Below are positions 1 through 9,100 of a stretch of DNA of 33,608 nt, in pieces (positions within the stretch are counted from its first letter, which is position 1; each line of letters begins with the position of its first letter). The notes below the pieces were generated by a model. That model saw only the letters and a program-made list of their open reading frames with translations. It was not told the DNA's origin and made no database searches. The DNA comes from Desarmillaria ectypa (Eukaryota > Basidiomycota > Agaricomycetes > Agaricales > Physalacriaceae), in NCBI GenBank assembly GCA_030407005.1, contig JAUDYN010000022.1, positions 1 to 33,608 on the forward strand, written 5' to 3'. The translations under genes and the position numbers were made by a program.

Positions 1-2
1 CT

Positions 3-611
3 GTTGAATACGAAGACAGTCGAATGCGACAGCCGTTTGTAAAACAGTACAATCAACCACCACCACAACGTATGCCACAGTCGATAGCACCGCAACAGAT
101 GCCACCGCAACCAACGGCAACTCCGCACATGGTGTACCAACAAATGGCACCCCAGCAAAGACCTCCCGTTAGACAACCGGCATCAAGCATCCAATCCTCG
201 TCCTCGGCTTATCGAAACGGGCCTCCTCCAAAGCATCTTCCCAGCAATCTTGTAATGCCTACTCCCCTACAAAATGCCCATCCCAAAACATCTTCCATAC
301 CTCAACCACATCGCATAGATCCTCGACATCAACCATCGTCTCAATTCCCTGCACGTCATCCATCCGCACAACCCAGTACTACTCCTTCAAATGCTTTTGG
401 CATGGTGATGCTACCTTCTGAGAATCAGAAGATACTGAGGAAGGGAAGCAGTGTAGCAGGGCATGTACCTACGACGGGGGTGGCGTTCGCAGCAAACATC
501 GATTATGTTGACTCGGCGTTTACGCGGCAAGCGTCTGTGAAACCGAAGACGCCTTTAGAGAAACAGAAGGTTCCCAGGAGGGTACTGAGCAAGAAAAGAG
601 GCGACTTTTGA
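3..611 (+). CDS. 3' end of unknown Pro/Gln-rich protein (partial)
   Basis: The frame is open to the left edge, so only the C-terminal 202 residues are visible; the first ATG in frame (24) need not be the start. The first half is low-complexity, rich in Pro, Gln and Ser, as in disordered tails of fungal regulatory or RNA-associated proteins. The last 60 residues are less biased and end in a basic stretch (KQKVPRRVLSKKRGDF) that could be a nuclear localisation signal. I recognise no domain and assign no function. It sits where agaricomycetes often carry the mitochondrial intermediate peptidase gene, but it shows no peptidase motif (HEXXH). Confidence 0.6.
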   Translation, partial: VEYEDSRMRQPFVKQYNQPPPQRMPQSIAPQQMPPQPTATPHMVYQQMAPQQRPPVRQPASSIQSSSSAYRNGPPPKHLPSNLVMPTPLQNAHPKTSSIPQPHRIDPRHQPSSQFPARHPSAQPSTTPSNAFGMVMLPSENQKILRKGSSVAGHVPTTGVAFAANIDYVDSAFTRQASVKPKTPLEKQKVPRRVLSKKRGDF

Positions 612-2990
612 CGACCGTAATGATTTCTTTTTTGTCATAACAGCGCATCCATCTACATCAATGATGACCTTGTATAGTTCTTCTGATTGTATACCTTCCA
701 TCATGTTCCTGTATTCTTGCTATAATCCTGCTTTCGTTGCAATGTGCATATATAGTTTCTGTCAAATACGTTACGGCGGTATCTATGTAGTCTAATATCT
801 CTTTGTGGACTGTATATGTAATCGATACATCTAACTCCAATAGAAAGAAGCACCATCATTTCCTTAGAGAATTCACAAAAAATGAGCGCAGTGTTTAGGT
901 TGCTTATGTCCCCGGGCCTCAGAAGATAAACAAGGATAAGCGAGTAAGAACGCAAGGTCTCCCGCAGCACGGAAGTTCGTGAAGAGGTGTGGGGGAAGAA
1001 CGGGCACAAGGCAACCACGGATGCCGAAACAAAACCTTGGTCGTCGTCTGCCGTAGTTCCCAGCACCAGGTGTACCTTACGCCGCTCTGGGCTACGTATC
1101 CCACACAGGACCAGTGTCTGCCAACGCCTTTCGAATCAAATCCAGCTCTGAATCCAGCTCTGTTTCCCGCCGAGAACGCTCTGCCGCACAGAAAGCACCG
1201 ACTCCACTAGTTGTCAGAGAGCTTCCTCGATAGCACGCCGGAAAGCAAGGACCGAAAATAGGTACTCAAAGCCGTCTCTAAATTGGAATGTCAGATTCAG
1301 AATACGCCACCATTCCAGGACAATTGGCTTGAGAGGTGCGAAATATGGGATGAAAGTAGTCTATGGCGTTGGAAATGCTTCGGACTGGGATTGTTGAATA
1401 GTTTCTTCTTGTTATGCAGTATGTCGTCCTCGGGGGCGTAAACATGTCGTGGATAGCGACGTGCTAAACATTCAGCGCCCTGTCAAGAAAATTGCGGCTG
1501 ATATATGGCAAGGTGCCCTATGTATACTCCTTAATCAGTCGTCGAGCATAACGAAGAAACCCACAGGAACTTTTACCGTACGCTCGCTGTGCTGAGGGAC
1601 ATGACTGGCAAAGCCAAGAGGCGTCGATGTCTATGTTAACAGGAATGAAATGTCGACTGACCTGGAGCGTTATGAAGATACGAATATCCTGTACACGAGT
1701 TCATCCGAAATTTGCATAACAACCATTAAAAACTCACGATGTGTATATTATCTTTGGTTTCGATTGAAAGAGACTTGCCAAGAAGACTCGTTAGGCACTT
1801 TGCGCAAACAAGACCTCCAGACCGTCCGCCATCGGCGGAAACTCTCCTAATTCAATGTACTTTGGAAGCTTCAAGTGTCAATCTCGTAGATGATCTTGAA
1901 GCAGCGCTGTGTCATGGTAATACCCGCCATATCGAATGATCTATATCGCCGAGTCGCCCGCTTGTATCAAATCACTTGAATAGACTCGTTCTATTGTCCT
2001 TGGCCGGGCATATCGACTGATGTCACGATGCGCAACTTAAATACCCTTGTCCATAACCTGACGACAGCCGTTCAGTGCATCATGGGAAACCAAGGCTTGA
2101 ACGCAAAGAGTTCCATGGAACGTAGTCAAAAACTTTTTGATGATCATGAAATACCCCAATGGCCATCCATAATCTTTGGGAACCAATAGCGTCTCCGCGG
2201 GGGCAGTCAGGTTTAAAAAATGTTGCAAACCATTAATGACATTCTTCGGAACCTCATAATTCAAGTAATTAGACGCGGCCAATATGATCGTTGAGCCCTG
2301 ACAATCTGATGGGGATCATTTTCTGATGTTTGCACGCTACGCACGATGTCTTTACTCACTTGTTTATTCGCCAAATCCATTGCAAGCCAGACAAGAGTTC
2401 CTCGTCTGCATATCGACTGACCTGGAAGAAGAGGCTTGTAGATGTGCGCGTCTTATCGATTATCGTCAAACCTCGAGTCAAGAGTCCGCTCGAAAGCCAT
2501 GACTTTTAAACTTGCATTGAGAAACGTGACCGTGGCGCGTTGAGTGCCTGTCTGACGTCGATGCTGCCGACCCGGTTTTGTCGGCATGCAGGTCCGACTC
2601 TTCATGTGTCTGTCGATAGTACACCACATTCGCGGATAGGGCTTGATCATCTTCTCAAACGCGCCTGCCTAATAAAAGAAAGCTACAAATGTTTATTACA
2701 AGAGTGCGAACACGAAAGATCCCTGAATATCTATGGCTACATTTAAACTTGAAAAATTAGTAAGTAATAGTACAATGCTTGGATATCTGCCACTCGAATA
2801 TTTAAACCTCCCCTCCCCATGAAATCAAACGATACTGTAACCTTCCCTCACTGTATGTAGCTTCATCCCTTCTTTCCGACGTTTCTCATAATCAGAGGCA
2901 CGACGATAGACGAACCCAGGGTGATGACGGCGAGATCTTTACTACAAGTATATCCTCTGGTAGCCTCTGCGATAGTTCTCTTCATAGCGC
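612..2990. other. Gene-poor left flank of the mating locus
   Basis: About 2.4 kb holds only short, unrelated open frames on both strands, none over about 120 codons and none with a domain I recognise. One minus-strand frame (2037-2282) reads like a worn piece of an alpha-helical protein, possibly BTB-like, but the match is too weak to call. The stretch also holds a 12-bp tandem duplication at 1139-1162 and three scattered copies of TCGACTGA (near 1652, 2013 and 2413). I see no transposon ends or RNA gene. Confidence 0.4.
1139..1162. repeat. 12-bp tandem duplication
   Basis: Two perfect adjacent copies of AATCCAGCTCTG in non-coding sequence. There is no evident function. Confidence 0.7.
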
Positions 2991-3014
2991 GACGACAAAA
3001 GCGGGCTGGCGTGG

Positions 3015-4535
3015 CTATGTGACGGGGACGAACCCAGGTGGCGGTGAAGGTGAAGGGGAATACGAGGTATATGATGATGCAGGGGAGTAAGGTGCCTCTG
3101 TTTGAGAGCCCCAGCTTGGTGCTCGACTCGAGGAGAAGGAGGAGGAGGAGGAAGAGGAACCCCAGCTCGGCGTCCGATGCGAAGAGGAAGAGGGTGTTCG
3201 GGGTGAGGGTGTTCGGCGGGGCAGTTGCTGTGGCTTCAAATAAGGCTTCCAGCTCGCCCTCGCCCTCCTCTTCGTCGCCCAACTACTCTTACCCCACTCC
3301 ACGCTCAAGAGGCCCGTCCGCCCGTGCCAACTCCAACTCCAGCTCTTCCATGCGCCCTCACCGACATACGCTGCTGAGCGTCCCCGGAGGTCAGTCGTGT
3401 AGCGCGCGGTGGCTGCTTCGCCCTCGAACTCATGGTCTTGCGGTGTGGAGTGGACGTTCATCCGGGCAAAGATTTGCGTTAGGGCGTCCATTGTTGGAGG
3501 AGGGGGTTTCGTAGTGGGGGTAGTAGATGCGGTGCGGGGCCAGGGGACGTCAAAGTGGAAGGCGTTAGCGGGGTAGGGAAGGGGGCGGAAGAAGGATGGA
3601 GAGACTTCCTTGCCTTTGCCTTTGTGGTTGTTGGGTGTGGGTACGGGTATCACTTCGGAGGAGGGCGGGCCTGGGAACGCTGGTCTCGTCAAGCTGATGT
3701 ACTTTTTCTGTGGGTCATCATCTGGGTGTTTTTCTGGTTCTGGCGTCGGCTGGGAGTACGAAGGAGAAGGCAACGAAGCGAGGAGCCTCTCGACGCCTCC
3801 ACTTGGACCGCGGACACGTGAGGGCGGGAAGCCAGCTTTCTTCTGGACCCGGCGGTGGTTTTGGAACTACTGGCAAGTCAGTTGACTGTCGCTGACGAAC
3901 ATGGGGTCACTCACCCAAACTTCAATCTGGCGTTCGGACATGTTGGTGTATTCTGCGATGGCGAGACGCTCGACGGCGGTAGGTAGGGTATGGTGTGTGG
4001 TGGTTATAGATCACTAGGAGGAGGGGTGTGTGGTTCTAGAGGCGGGTTAGTGGGTGGTATGGAGCGGGATAGGAAAGGTGGGACGTACGGTGTTGAATTG
4101 AGGGCGCTCTCGCTCTTCTGCTAGGCGGTCGGATTCTTCTTCGGGGCGCCTCCGAGCAAGCAGGGTCTCTTTCGCATGCCTATACGACTTCAAAACGTCC
4201 GGTAAAGCTTGATTCGTGAACATGTCCTGTAGTAGTTTTCTCAGATTGTAGACACTTGACGGAGGAGGCCCGGGTATAGACATAGTTTCCTGGTGAGCTT
4301 TCTGGAACGCCTGGTGGTACCTTGTTCGCAGCTGTGCGATAGCGTCGGCCAACGCATTGCGCAGGGATAAGGGAATATCGGTATCATCGAGTTCTGCCTG
4401 GACAAGAGAAGGGATTTGGAGAGACAAATCTGGCAGCGGTAGCACGGTTCTCCATGAAATGGGTGGGTCGACGGGATGTACAGTTATCTGGGTAAGCCTT
4501 GCAAGGTTCAGTGTTCTCTCGAGTAGAACCTGCAT
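3015..4535 (-). CDS. HD2: HD2 homeodomain mating-type protein, pair 1, with apparent homeodomain frameshift
   Basis: HD2-class homeodomain protein of the A mating locus. Partners of this class dimerise with HD1 proteins of other alleles and switch on dikaryon development in the nucleus. Model: exon 1 4535-4089 (149 codons, N-terminal dimerisation region), intron 4088-4036, exon 2 4035-3915, intron 3914-3867, exon 3 3866-3015. Introns fall at the same two places as in pair 2. The recognition helix reads IEVW|FQNHRRVQKK with Asn present, followed by a Pro/Ser-rich C-terminus ending PPGFVPVT. Exon 2 is 121 nt, not a multiple of three: helix 1 (YNHHTPYPT) and the rest (AVERLAIAEYTNMSERQ) lie in different frames, separated by what looks like a 4-nt duplication (CTACCTACC, about 3984-3992). 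No alternative splice site I can find repairs it. Helix 1 is also unusually divergent. This may be a pseudogene, a null allele or a sequence error. It diverges from its HD1 partner across 207 bp. Confidence 0.85.
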
Positions 4536-4742
4536 GTCGACGCACTTAACGACAATAACAATGAAGGAAAGGATTGCTACTTACGGAGTGGCAGCCGTGA
4601 ACAATGAGCGCCTCATTGTTTGCCTTTCTTCCCGATTTGGGGGACAATGGAGAGAAGAACAATGCGGAGTTGGAAATATTGTGAGGGGACAAGGACGCTA
4701 AACGCCGGATATCGATGATTTGACCCATAGCCAATTGTCAGA
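4536..4742. promoter_or_regulatory. Divergent HD2/HD1 promoter of pair 1, with clustered HMG-box-type motifs
   Basis: The 207-bp divergent promoter holds AACAATG four times: plus strand at 4557-4563, 4600-4606 and 4658-4664, and minus strand at 4614-4620. The second and third form a perfect 9-bp inverted repeat (AACAATGAG, CGC, CTCATTGTT; 4600-4620). The fourth begins a 21-bp block (4657-4677) that recurs, 19 of 21 identical, in the pair 2 promoter. AACAATG fits the WWCAAW core bound by HMG-box factors, a class that controls mating genes in fungi (Prf1 in Ustilago). Control by such a factor is inference. Confidence 0.5.
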
Positions 4743-5955
4743 ATGCCTGTCTTGGTCGAAAAAAGTCTTAACGACAGACTATCTTGCATCGTCGATTCTC
4801 TTCTTACCGCTCACAATACGTCTGATCTATCCTTGGAGGCATTCAATCGCGAATGGAGCTATTTACAGCAGGATATTCACGACTCTGACACCCTGCCATC
4901 GTCGACAGCAGAACTCGCATATTCCGTATCGAAAACGGTGGAGATTATATGCCAGTCGATGATGAATTTGCATATACGGGCAAGCGATATCATGCGGGAC
5001 GCTGAAAGAAATTTGCCGGTCTTCGAGTCGGTTCCTGAGGGACTATCCCCTCCTACTCGCACAATCAAAAAGCGAGCACACTCTTCGACATCCCCGGAAC
5101 CCCCAATGAAGCGAAAGCGCACGAAGCGAGTAGTCTCCGCCGAGTCAGCCTCTTCATCCTCCTCATCCTCCTCGCGCTCATCCTCCCCCGCCTTGAAGCG
5201 CGACTACTCGCCCTTGTACACATGGCTGTCAAACAACCTGCACGACCCCTACCCATCTGCAACCGTGCGGAGTGACCTGTGCCGAGCATCAGGGGGCGCG
5301 GACGTCGAGCGGTGGTTCACGTCTGCGCGACGGCGAATCGGATGGACAGAGCTCGTGAAACGGGTGCCGGGTGGTCGGGAGCGGGTTGTGAGTGCGGCGA
5401 AGAGTTACTGGAAGGGTGAGGGGGAGGAGTATCCAGGGATTGAGGTGGAGTTTGCGTTGATTGAGAAAACCTTGAAGGACGTTTATGGGCCGCGGTTTGA
5501 CGGGCCGGGGGAGATTGTGAAGCTGTTTGGGGTAGTGCCGAGGTGAAGGTCCTTTGAGTGTTGTTTTCGGTGATTGCTGATGTTTGGTTAGTTTGAAGCG
5601 CAAGAGAGACGAGGAAGAAGAGCCGGAGCAAAGTTCGAAACGGCAGAAGGAGGAGAGACCGCCAAAGATGTTCCAGCCATACGAGTCGCCCAACCTTGAC
5701 AACTGGTTCGACGACGTGTATTCATCCCCCGAGGGTAACGTCCAGCTCGAGGTGGAGCTCCCTGCGCCTCTCGACGCGCCGCCTGTTATAGCAGACTTGG
5801 ACAGCTTCCAGGCCGCATTTAACACGCCAATATCAGACTATTATGCACCCGTTGATTTCGACCTTTCCAACTTTCAATTTGCTGCAGACCCATCGTGGAT
5901 TACGGATCCAATGTTCACGAGCACGCCGTTTGACTTTGGTATCGCGGTCGCGTAA
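4743..5955 (+). CDS. HD1: HD1 homeodomain mating-type protein, pair 1, lacking Asn51
   Basis: HD1-class homeodomain protein, 387 aa, from exon 1 4743-5542 and exon 2 5592-5955 (49-nt intron, joined as VVPS/LKRKRD). Residues 1-80 form the helical N-terminal region used by this class for allele-specific dimerisation. Residues 109-129 are basic (KKRAHS...KRKRTKRV), a likely nuclear localisation signal. The homeodomain spans about 150-205 with helix 1 LYTWLSNNLHDPYPS. The recognition helix reads WFTSARRRIGW (191-201): canonical HD1 proteins, including pair 2, have Asn where this has Ser (TCT codon). Asn51 makes the conserved adenine contact, so DNA binding by this subunit is probably weak or lost. 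After the intron, a second basic run (LKRKRDEEEEPEQSSKRQKEE) precedes an acidic, Asp/Pro/Phe-rich tail that could activate transcription. It ends 20 bp from the convergent esterase gene. Confidence 0.9.
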
Positions 5956-5974
5956 TATTTATTGCTATTTTATA

Positions 5975-6982
5975 TCACACAATCCACGTCGTCCATTTAT
6001 TCTCCTCCCCTCTGGCAACCTGCGCAATCTCCCTTGCAACGATTCTGTCTGTCTGCTCGCTTGGATGCAGCTCGTCGAACCTACATCCTCCGTCAAACAG
6101 AGATCATCACGAATGGAATCCACCTACCATAGGAAACTATCCCGGTCTGTCCCTTCCGCCGTCGTGCAGGCAGGAGTCCCACCTCCCTCTGGGTACGCAC
6201 ACGACACCACTGCACCCGTAACATTCAGCGGTGCCGTCCCGTTAAAGTACGCTGCCGGGTTATCATGCATGTCCCGGAACAGCCCATGGGAATCAAAGAT
6301 CCCGACGTGAGCACCCGGTACCTCTGGCACCAACACCTGCAGCATCGCCTCCAACAACGCGTTCCCGCCCACTACCAGTTCCCGTATAAACAAGCTCCAT
6401 TCCGTTGTGTTCCGCTCCCCGTAAAAGTAAACGTTTGGGTACGAGTCTGCTGCATACAGGATAGTCTCGTTCAGCGGCACCATCTATGTCTCATCAACTG
6501 GAATTCTCTCTTAGCACGGTGTCACCTACGTTCTGCACCAAAAAGTTCCTTGCCCCGTCCTTGTACAGCACTCTCACCCAATCGACCATACACTGCACCA
6601 CATCCACGATCGACGCGTCGTTTTTCCCCGTCAGCAAGGAATCCACTCCCACGTCATTGGTCCCGATCCACTGCGTGTACAACGTCTCCTCAGCGTTCAC
6701 GTTAATCGAGCCGTTGTCTTTTTCCGCGAAATACAATGGGAGCTGGACTCCGAATATCGACGGATAATACGGAAAGGGCACAATGCTATTGGAGCATGTC
6801 GACCCAGAGCGTGCAAACGAGTATAGGGTCAGATTGGCGTACCCCGCTGCGTAGACGGGCCATGCTGTTCCACCATCGCCCGTCCAGTCAATGTCTGTGT
6901 AGCTGTCCCCAAAGGTGACAAGACTTTTGAATTGGACTGCGAGGGAGAGCAGGGGAAGGGAGAGAAAGAGTAAGAAAGACAT
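5975..6982 (-). CDS. Secreted GDSL/SGNH esterase, copy 1
   Basis: SGNH-hydrolase family esterase or lipase, 304 aa, of the fungal type often placed in carbohydrate esterase family 16 (acetyl esterases). Three exons: 6982-6530, 6483-6128 and 6080-5975, with introns of 46 and 47 nt. The start at 6982 gives a hydrophobic signal peptide (MSFLLFLSLPLLSLAV), so the product should be exported. Block I is VTFGDSYTD (nucleophile Ser about residue 25), block III is WIGTNDVG, and block V is DELHPSEQ with the catalytic Asp and His in the last exon. Several NxS/T sites suggest glycosylation. All catalytic blocks are present. It is closely similar, with identical intron positions, to the copy at 7876-8880. 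Its place between mating-type genes is unusual; its substrate is unknown. Confidence 0.88.
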
Positions 6983-7083
6983 GGGCAAGTCTTGGGTTGA
7001 ACGAAGGGGCGTTTATGAGGGATGAGGCGTCGGTGAACTTTCACCGAGGTAATACCCATGTCCGTTACTTGTATGATCCGTCG

Positions 7084-7317
7084 TCGCTTGTCTTGAAAGT
7101 ACCCATGTCCAAAATTTACTGAAAAAAAAAATATTACGACTCAGCGTAGCACGGCTCAGAATATTACCAAAGCTGTCATTAGTCAAGCCGGGCCACGGCA
7201 ACACTACTCATTTCCCAGGTGTCAGATTTCCATCGCAGTTTTCTGGTGGCAGATTTGAGGCCCGACGTTGCCTGCCTACATAAAGGTCCCTGTTCCTATC
7301 TTATTCCGCTTGTCTTG
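7084..7317. repeat. Insertion of about 223 bp bounded by an 11-bp direct repeat
   Basis: CGCTTGTCTTG occurs at 7084-7094 and again at 7307-7317. The region upstream of esterase copy 1 aligns with that upstream of copy 2 (about 8890-9040) only if one repeat plus the roughly 212 bp between is removed. This is what a small insertion with a target duplication would look like, but I see no terminal inverted repeats and no coding capacity. Confidence 0.4.
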
Positions 7318-7343
7318 TACCATGAGAATACAAAAACATCCTT

Positions 7344-7450
7344 GGATATAAAAATTCGAAAACTAATTGATACAGTACAACACGATAGCAAAATAATGAT
7401 ACAAATTCAAACCAAAAACAAGTCGCCACAACTGCGGTAATAGGCACTGT
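7344..7450 (-). pseudogene. Remnant of the 3' end of a lost HD2 gene
   Basis: This stretch matches the 3' flank and final codons of the pair 2 HD2 gene (9016-9165). Shared blocks include CTAATTGATACAGTACAA, GCAAAATAATGATACAAAT and CAACTGCG(g/a)TAA. In the intact gene the last of these encodes part of the C-terminus (PAPVIAV). The remnant lacks the lysine-rich end and stop found there. It shows that an HD2 gene once lay on this strand upstream of esterase copy 1. Confidence 0.65.
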
Positions 7451-7454
7451 ATAA

Positions 7455-7525
7455 CGATTTTAGTGATTGCTGATGTTTGGTCAGTTTGAAGCGGCAGAAG
7501 GAAGAGACCACCAAAAATGCCAAAG
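7455..7525 (+). pseudogene. Remnant of the 3' part of a lost HD1 gene
   Basis: This stretch matches the intron end and start of exon 2 of the pair 1 HD1 gene (5568-5670). It keeps TGATTGCTGATGTTTGGT followed by (C)AG and TTTGAAGCG, then a shortened copy of the basic segment (CGGCAGAAGGA, AGACCACCAAA). It begins within a few bases of the HD2 remnant. An HD2/HD1 pair appears to have been removed between them, leaving only the two convergent tails. Confidence 0.65.
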
Positions 7526-7875
7526 TCATCAGCTGAAGGTCAACGAAGAAAGCAACACTAAATGCGGGTAGGAGCGTGAACCTGTATTTGCAATGTTTGG
7601 TTAAAGTTAAGCTCTCAACGTAAAGCGATTTTGTACTGAGATGTTTAGTATTTCGCGAGTATTGGTGTGATTCAATTCAAATAAAACAGGACAAGCCTCC
7701 ACACATAAAATAGGTGATGAACATGATCAAGCCGCCATGGATGAAAGATCAAGATGACGAGGGACAGAAGCTTGCTGAAGAAGGCACTGATTCTAATAGA
7801 TCTGTAGAGGAGGATACAGGGTCTGCTGCGTTATTTTGAACATCTACAACCAGTCTGCAGATAAGAATTATGATG
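7526..7875. other. Non-coding stretch between the HD1 remnant and esterase copy 2
   Basis: About 350 bp at the place where the rest of the lost HD1 gene would be expected. I see no clear match to the HD1 C-terminal coding sequence. A 32-codon frame (start 7741, acidic) is present but too short to support. Confidence 0.3.
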
Positions 7876-8880
7876 TCACACAATCCACGTCGTCCATTTA
7901 TTCTGCTCTCCTCTGGCAACCTGCGCAACCTCTCTGGCCACGATTCTGTCTGCCTGCTCGCTTGGATGCAGCTCGTCGAACCTACATCCTTCGTCAACCA
8001 GAGTTCATCACGAATGGAATCCACCTACCACAGGAAACTGTCACGATCTGTCCCTTGAGCCGTCGTACAGGCAGGGATCCCACCTCCCTCTGGGTACACA
8101 CACGACACCACTGCACCCGTCACATTCAGCGGCGCTGTTCCATTAAAGTACGATGCTGGGTTGTCGTGCATGTCCTGGAATAGCCCATGCGAGTCAAAGA
8201 TCCCGATATGAGCACCCGGCACTTGTGGCACCAACGCCTGCAGCATCGCCCGTGACAATGCGTTCCCGCTCAGCACCAACTCCTGCATAAACACGCTCCA
8301 TTCAGACGTGTTCCGCGCATTATTAAAGTACCTATTTGGGTACGAGTCTGGCGCGTACAGGATCACCTCATTCAGCGGCACCATCTACGTCGCATCAGCT
8401 GGGATCCTCTCTTAGCACGGTGTCACCTACGTTCTGCACCAAAAAGTTCCTTGCCCCGTCCTTGTACAGCACTCTCACCCAATCGACCATACACTGCACC
8501 ACATCCACGATCGACGCGCCGTTGCTCCCCGTCAATAACGAATACACCCCTACGTCATTGGTCCCGATCCACTGCGTGTACAGCGTCTCTTCAGCGTTCA
8601 CGTTAATCGAGCCGCTGTGCTTTTCCGCAAAGTACGATGGGAGCTGACTCTCGAATATCGACGGAAATGGTCGAGGCGTCAGGTTGTTGGAGCAGGTCGC
8701 CCCGGAGCGCGCAAACGGATACAGGGTCAGGTTGGCGTACCTCGCTGCATAGACGGGCCATGCTGTTCCTCCGTCGCCTACGTTGACAATGTCCGTGTAG
8801 CTGTCCCCAAAGGTGACGAGGTTTTTAAATTGGACTGCAAGTGAGAGCAAGGGAAGGGAGAGAAGGAGTAGGAAAGCCAT
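7876..8880 (-). CDS. Secreted GDSL/SGNH esterase, copy 2
   Basis: Second SGNH-hydrolase gene, 303 aa, closely similar to the one at 5975-6982. Exons 8880-8431, 8384-8029 and 7981-7876; the introns (46 and 47 nt) sit at the same codons. Start at 8880 gives a signal peptide (MAFLLLLSLPLLSLAV). Catalytic blocks are intact: VTFGDSYTD, WIGTNDVG and DELHPSEQADR. The protein ends NKWTTWIV as in copy 1. The two differ at scattered residues, for instance LTPRPFPSIFES against IVPFPYYPSIFGV, with the reading frame kept in both, so both are probably under selection. The similarity extends into the promoter and on to the 3' end of the adjacent HD2 gene, so duplication was segmental rather than by retroposition. 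Confidence 0.88.
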
Positions 8881-9100
8881 GGGGAGGTCCTGCAGTCGAA
8901 CGAAGGGGCGTTTATTAGGATGAAGCATCGATGAAGTTTCTCCGAGGTGGTACTCATGACCATTGCTTCTACGGTCCGTCATCGCAAGTATTCCGGAGAG
9001 CCGACATTTGTACAGAAATAAAATTCGGTAACTAATTGATACAGTACAATGTGAGAGCAAAATAATGATACAAATCCAAACCAAAAATGCGGGGTATAAA

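Noticed and set aside
2037..2282. Minus-strand 81-codon frame resembling a BTB-like fragment
   Set aside because: The likeness rests on a few residues (AASNYLNYEV) only, there is no ATG start, and the frame has no neighbouring exons that extend it.
1640..2420. TCGACTGA motif occurring three times as a possible transposon trace
   Set aside because: Only 8-12 bases are shared, with no inverted ends or coding remnants between them; chance is sufficient.
3038..3514. Plus-strand 158-codon frame opposite the HD2 pair 1 tail
   Set aside because: Antisense to a Pro/Ser-rich coding region; Arg/Ser runs arise from the complement of that bias. No domain.
3961..4035. Rescue of the pair 1 HD2 frame by an alternative acceptor at cctcctag or cgcag
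   Set aside because: The first puts a TGA directly in frame; the second removes helices 1 and 2 and still leaves the wrong phase.
5289..5825. Minus-strand frame of 178 codons opposite HD1 pair 1
   Set aside because: Antisense of the homeodomain and C-terminal exons, crossing a real intron; no independent support.
5985..6080. Suspected frameshift in the last exon of esterase copy 1
   Set aside because: Re-reading the sequence shows GAG CAG ACA GAC AGA ATC in frame; both copies end NKWTTWIV.
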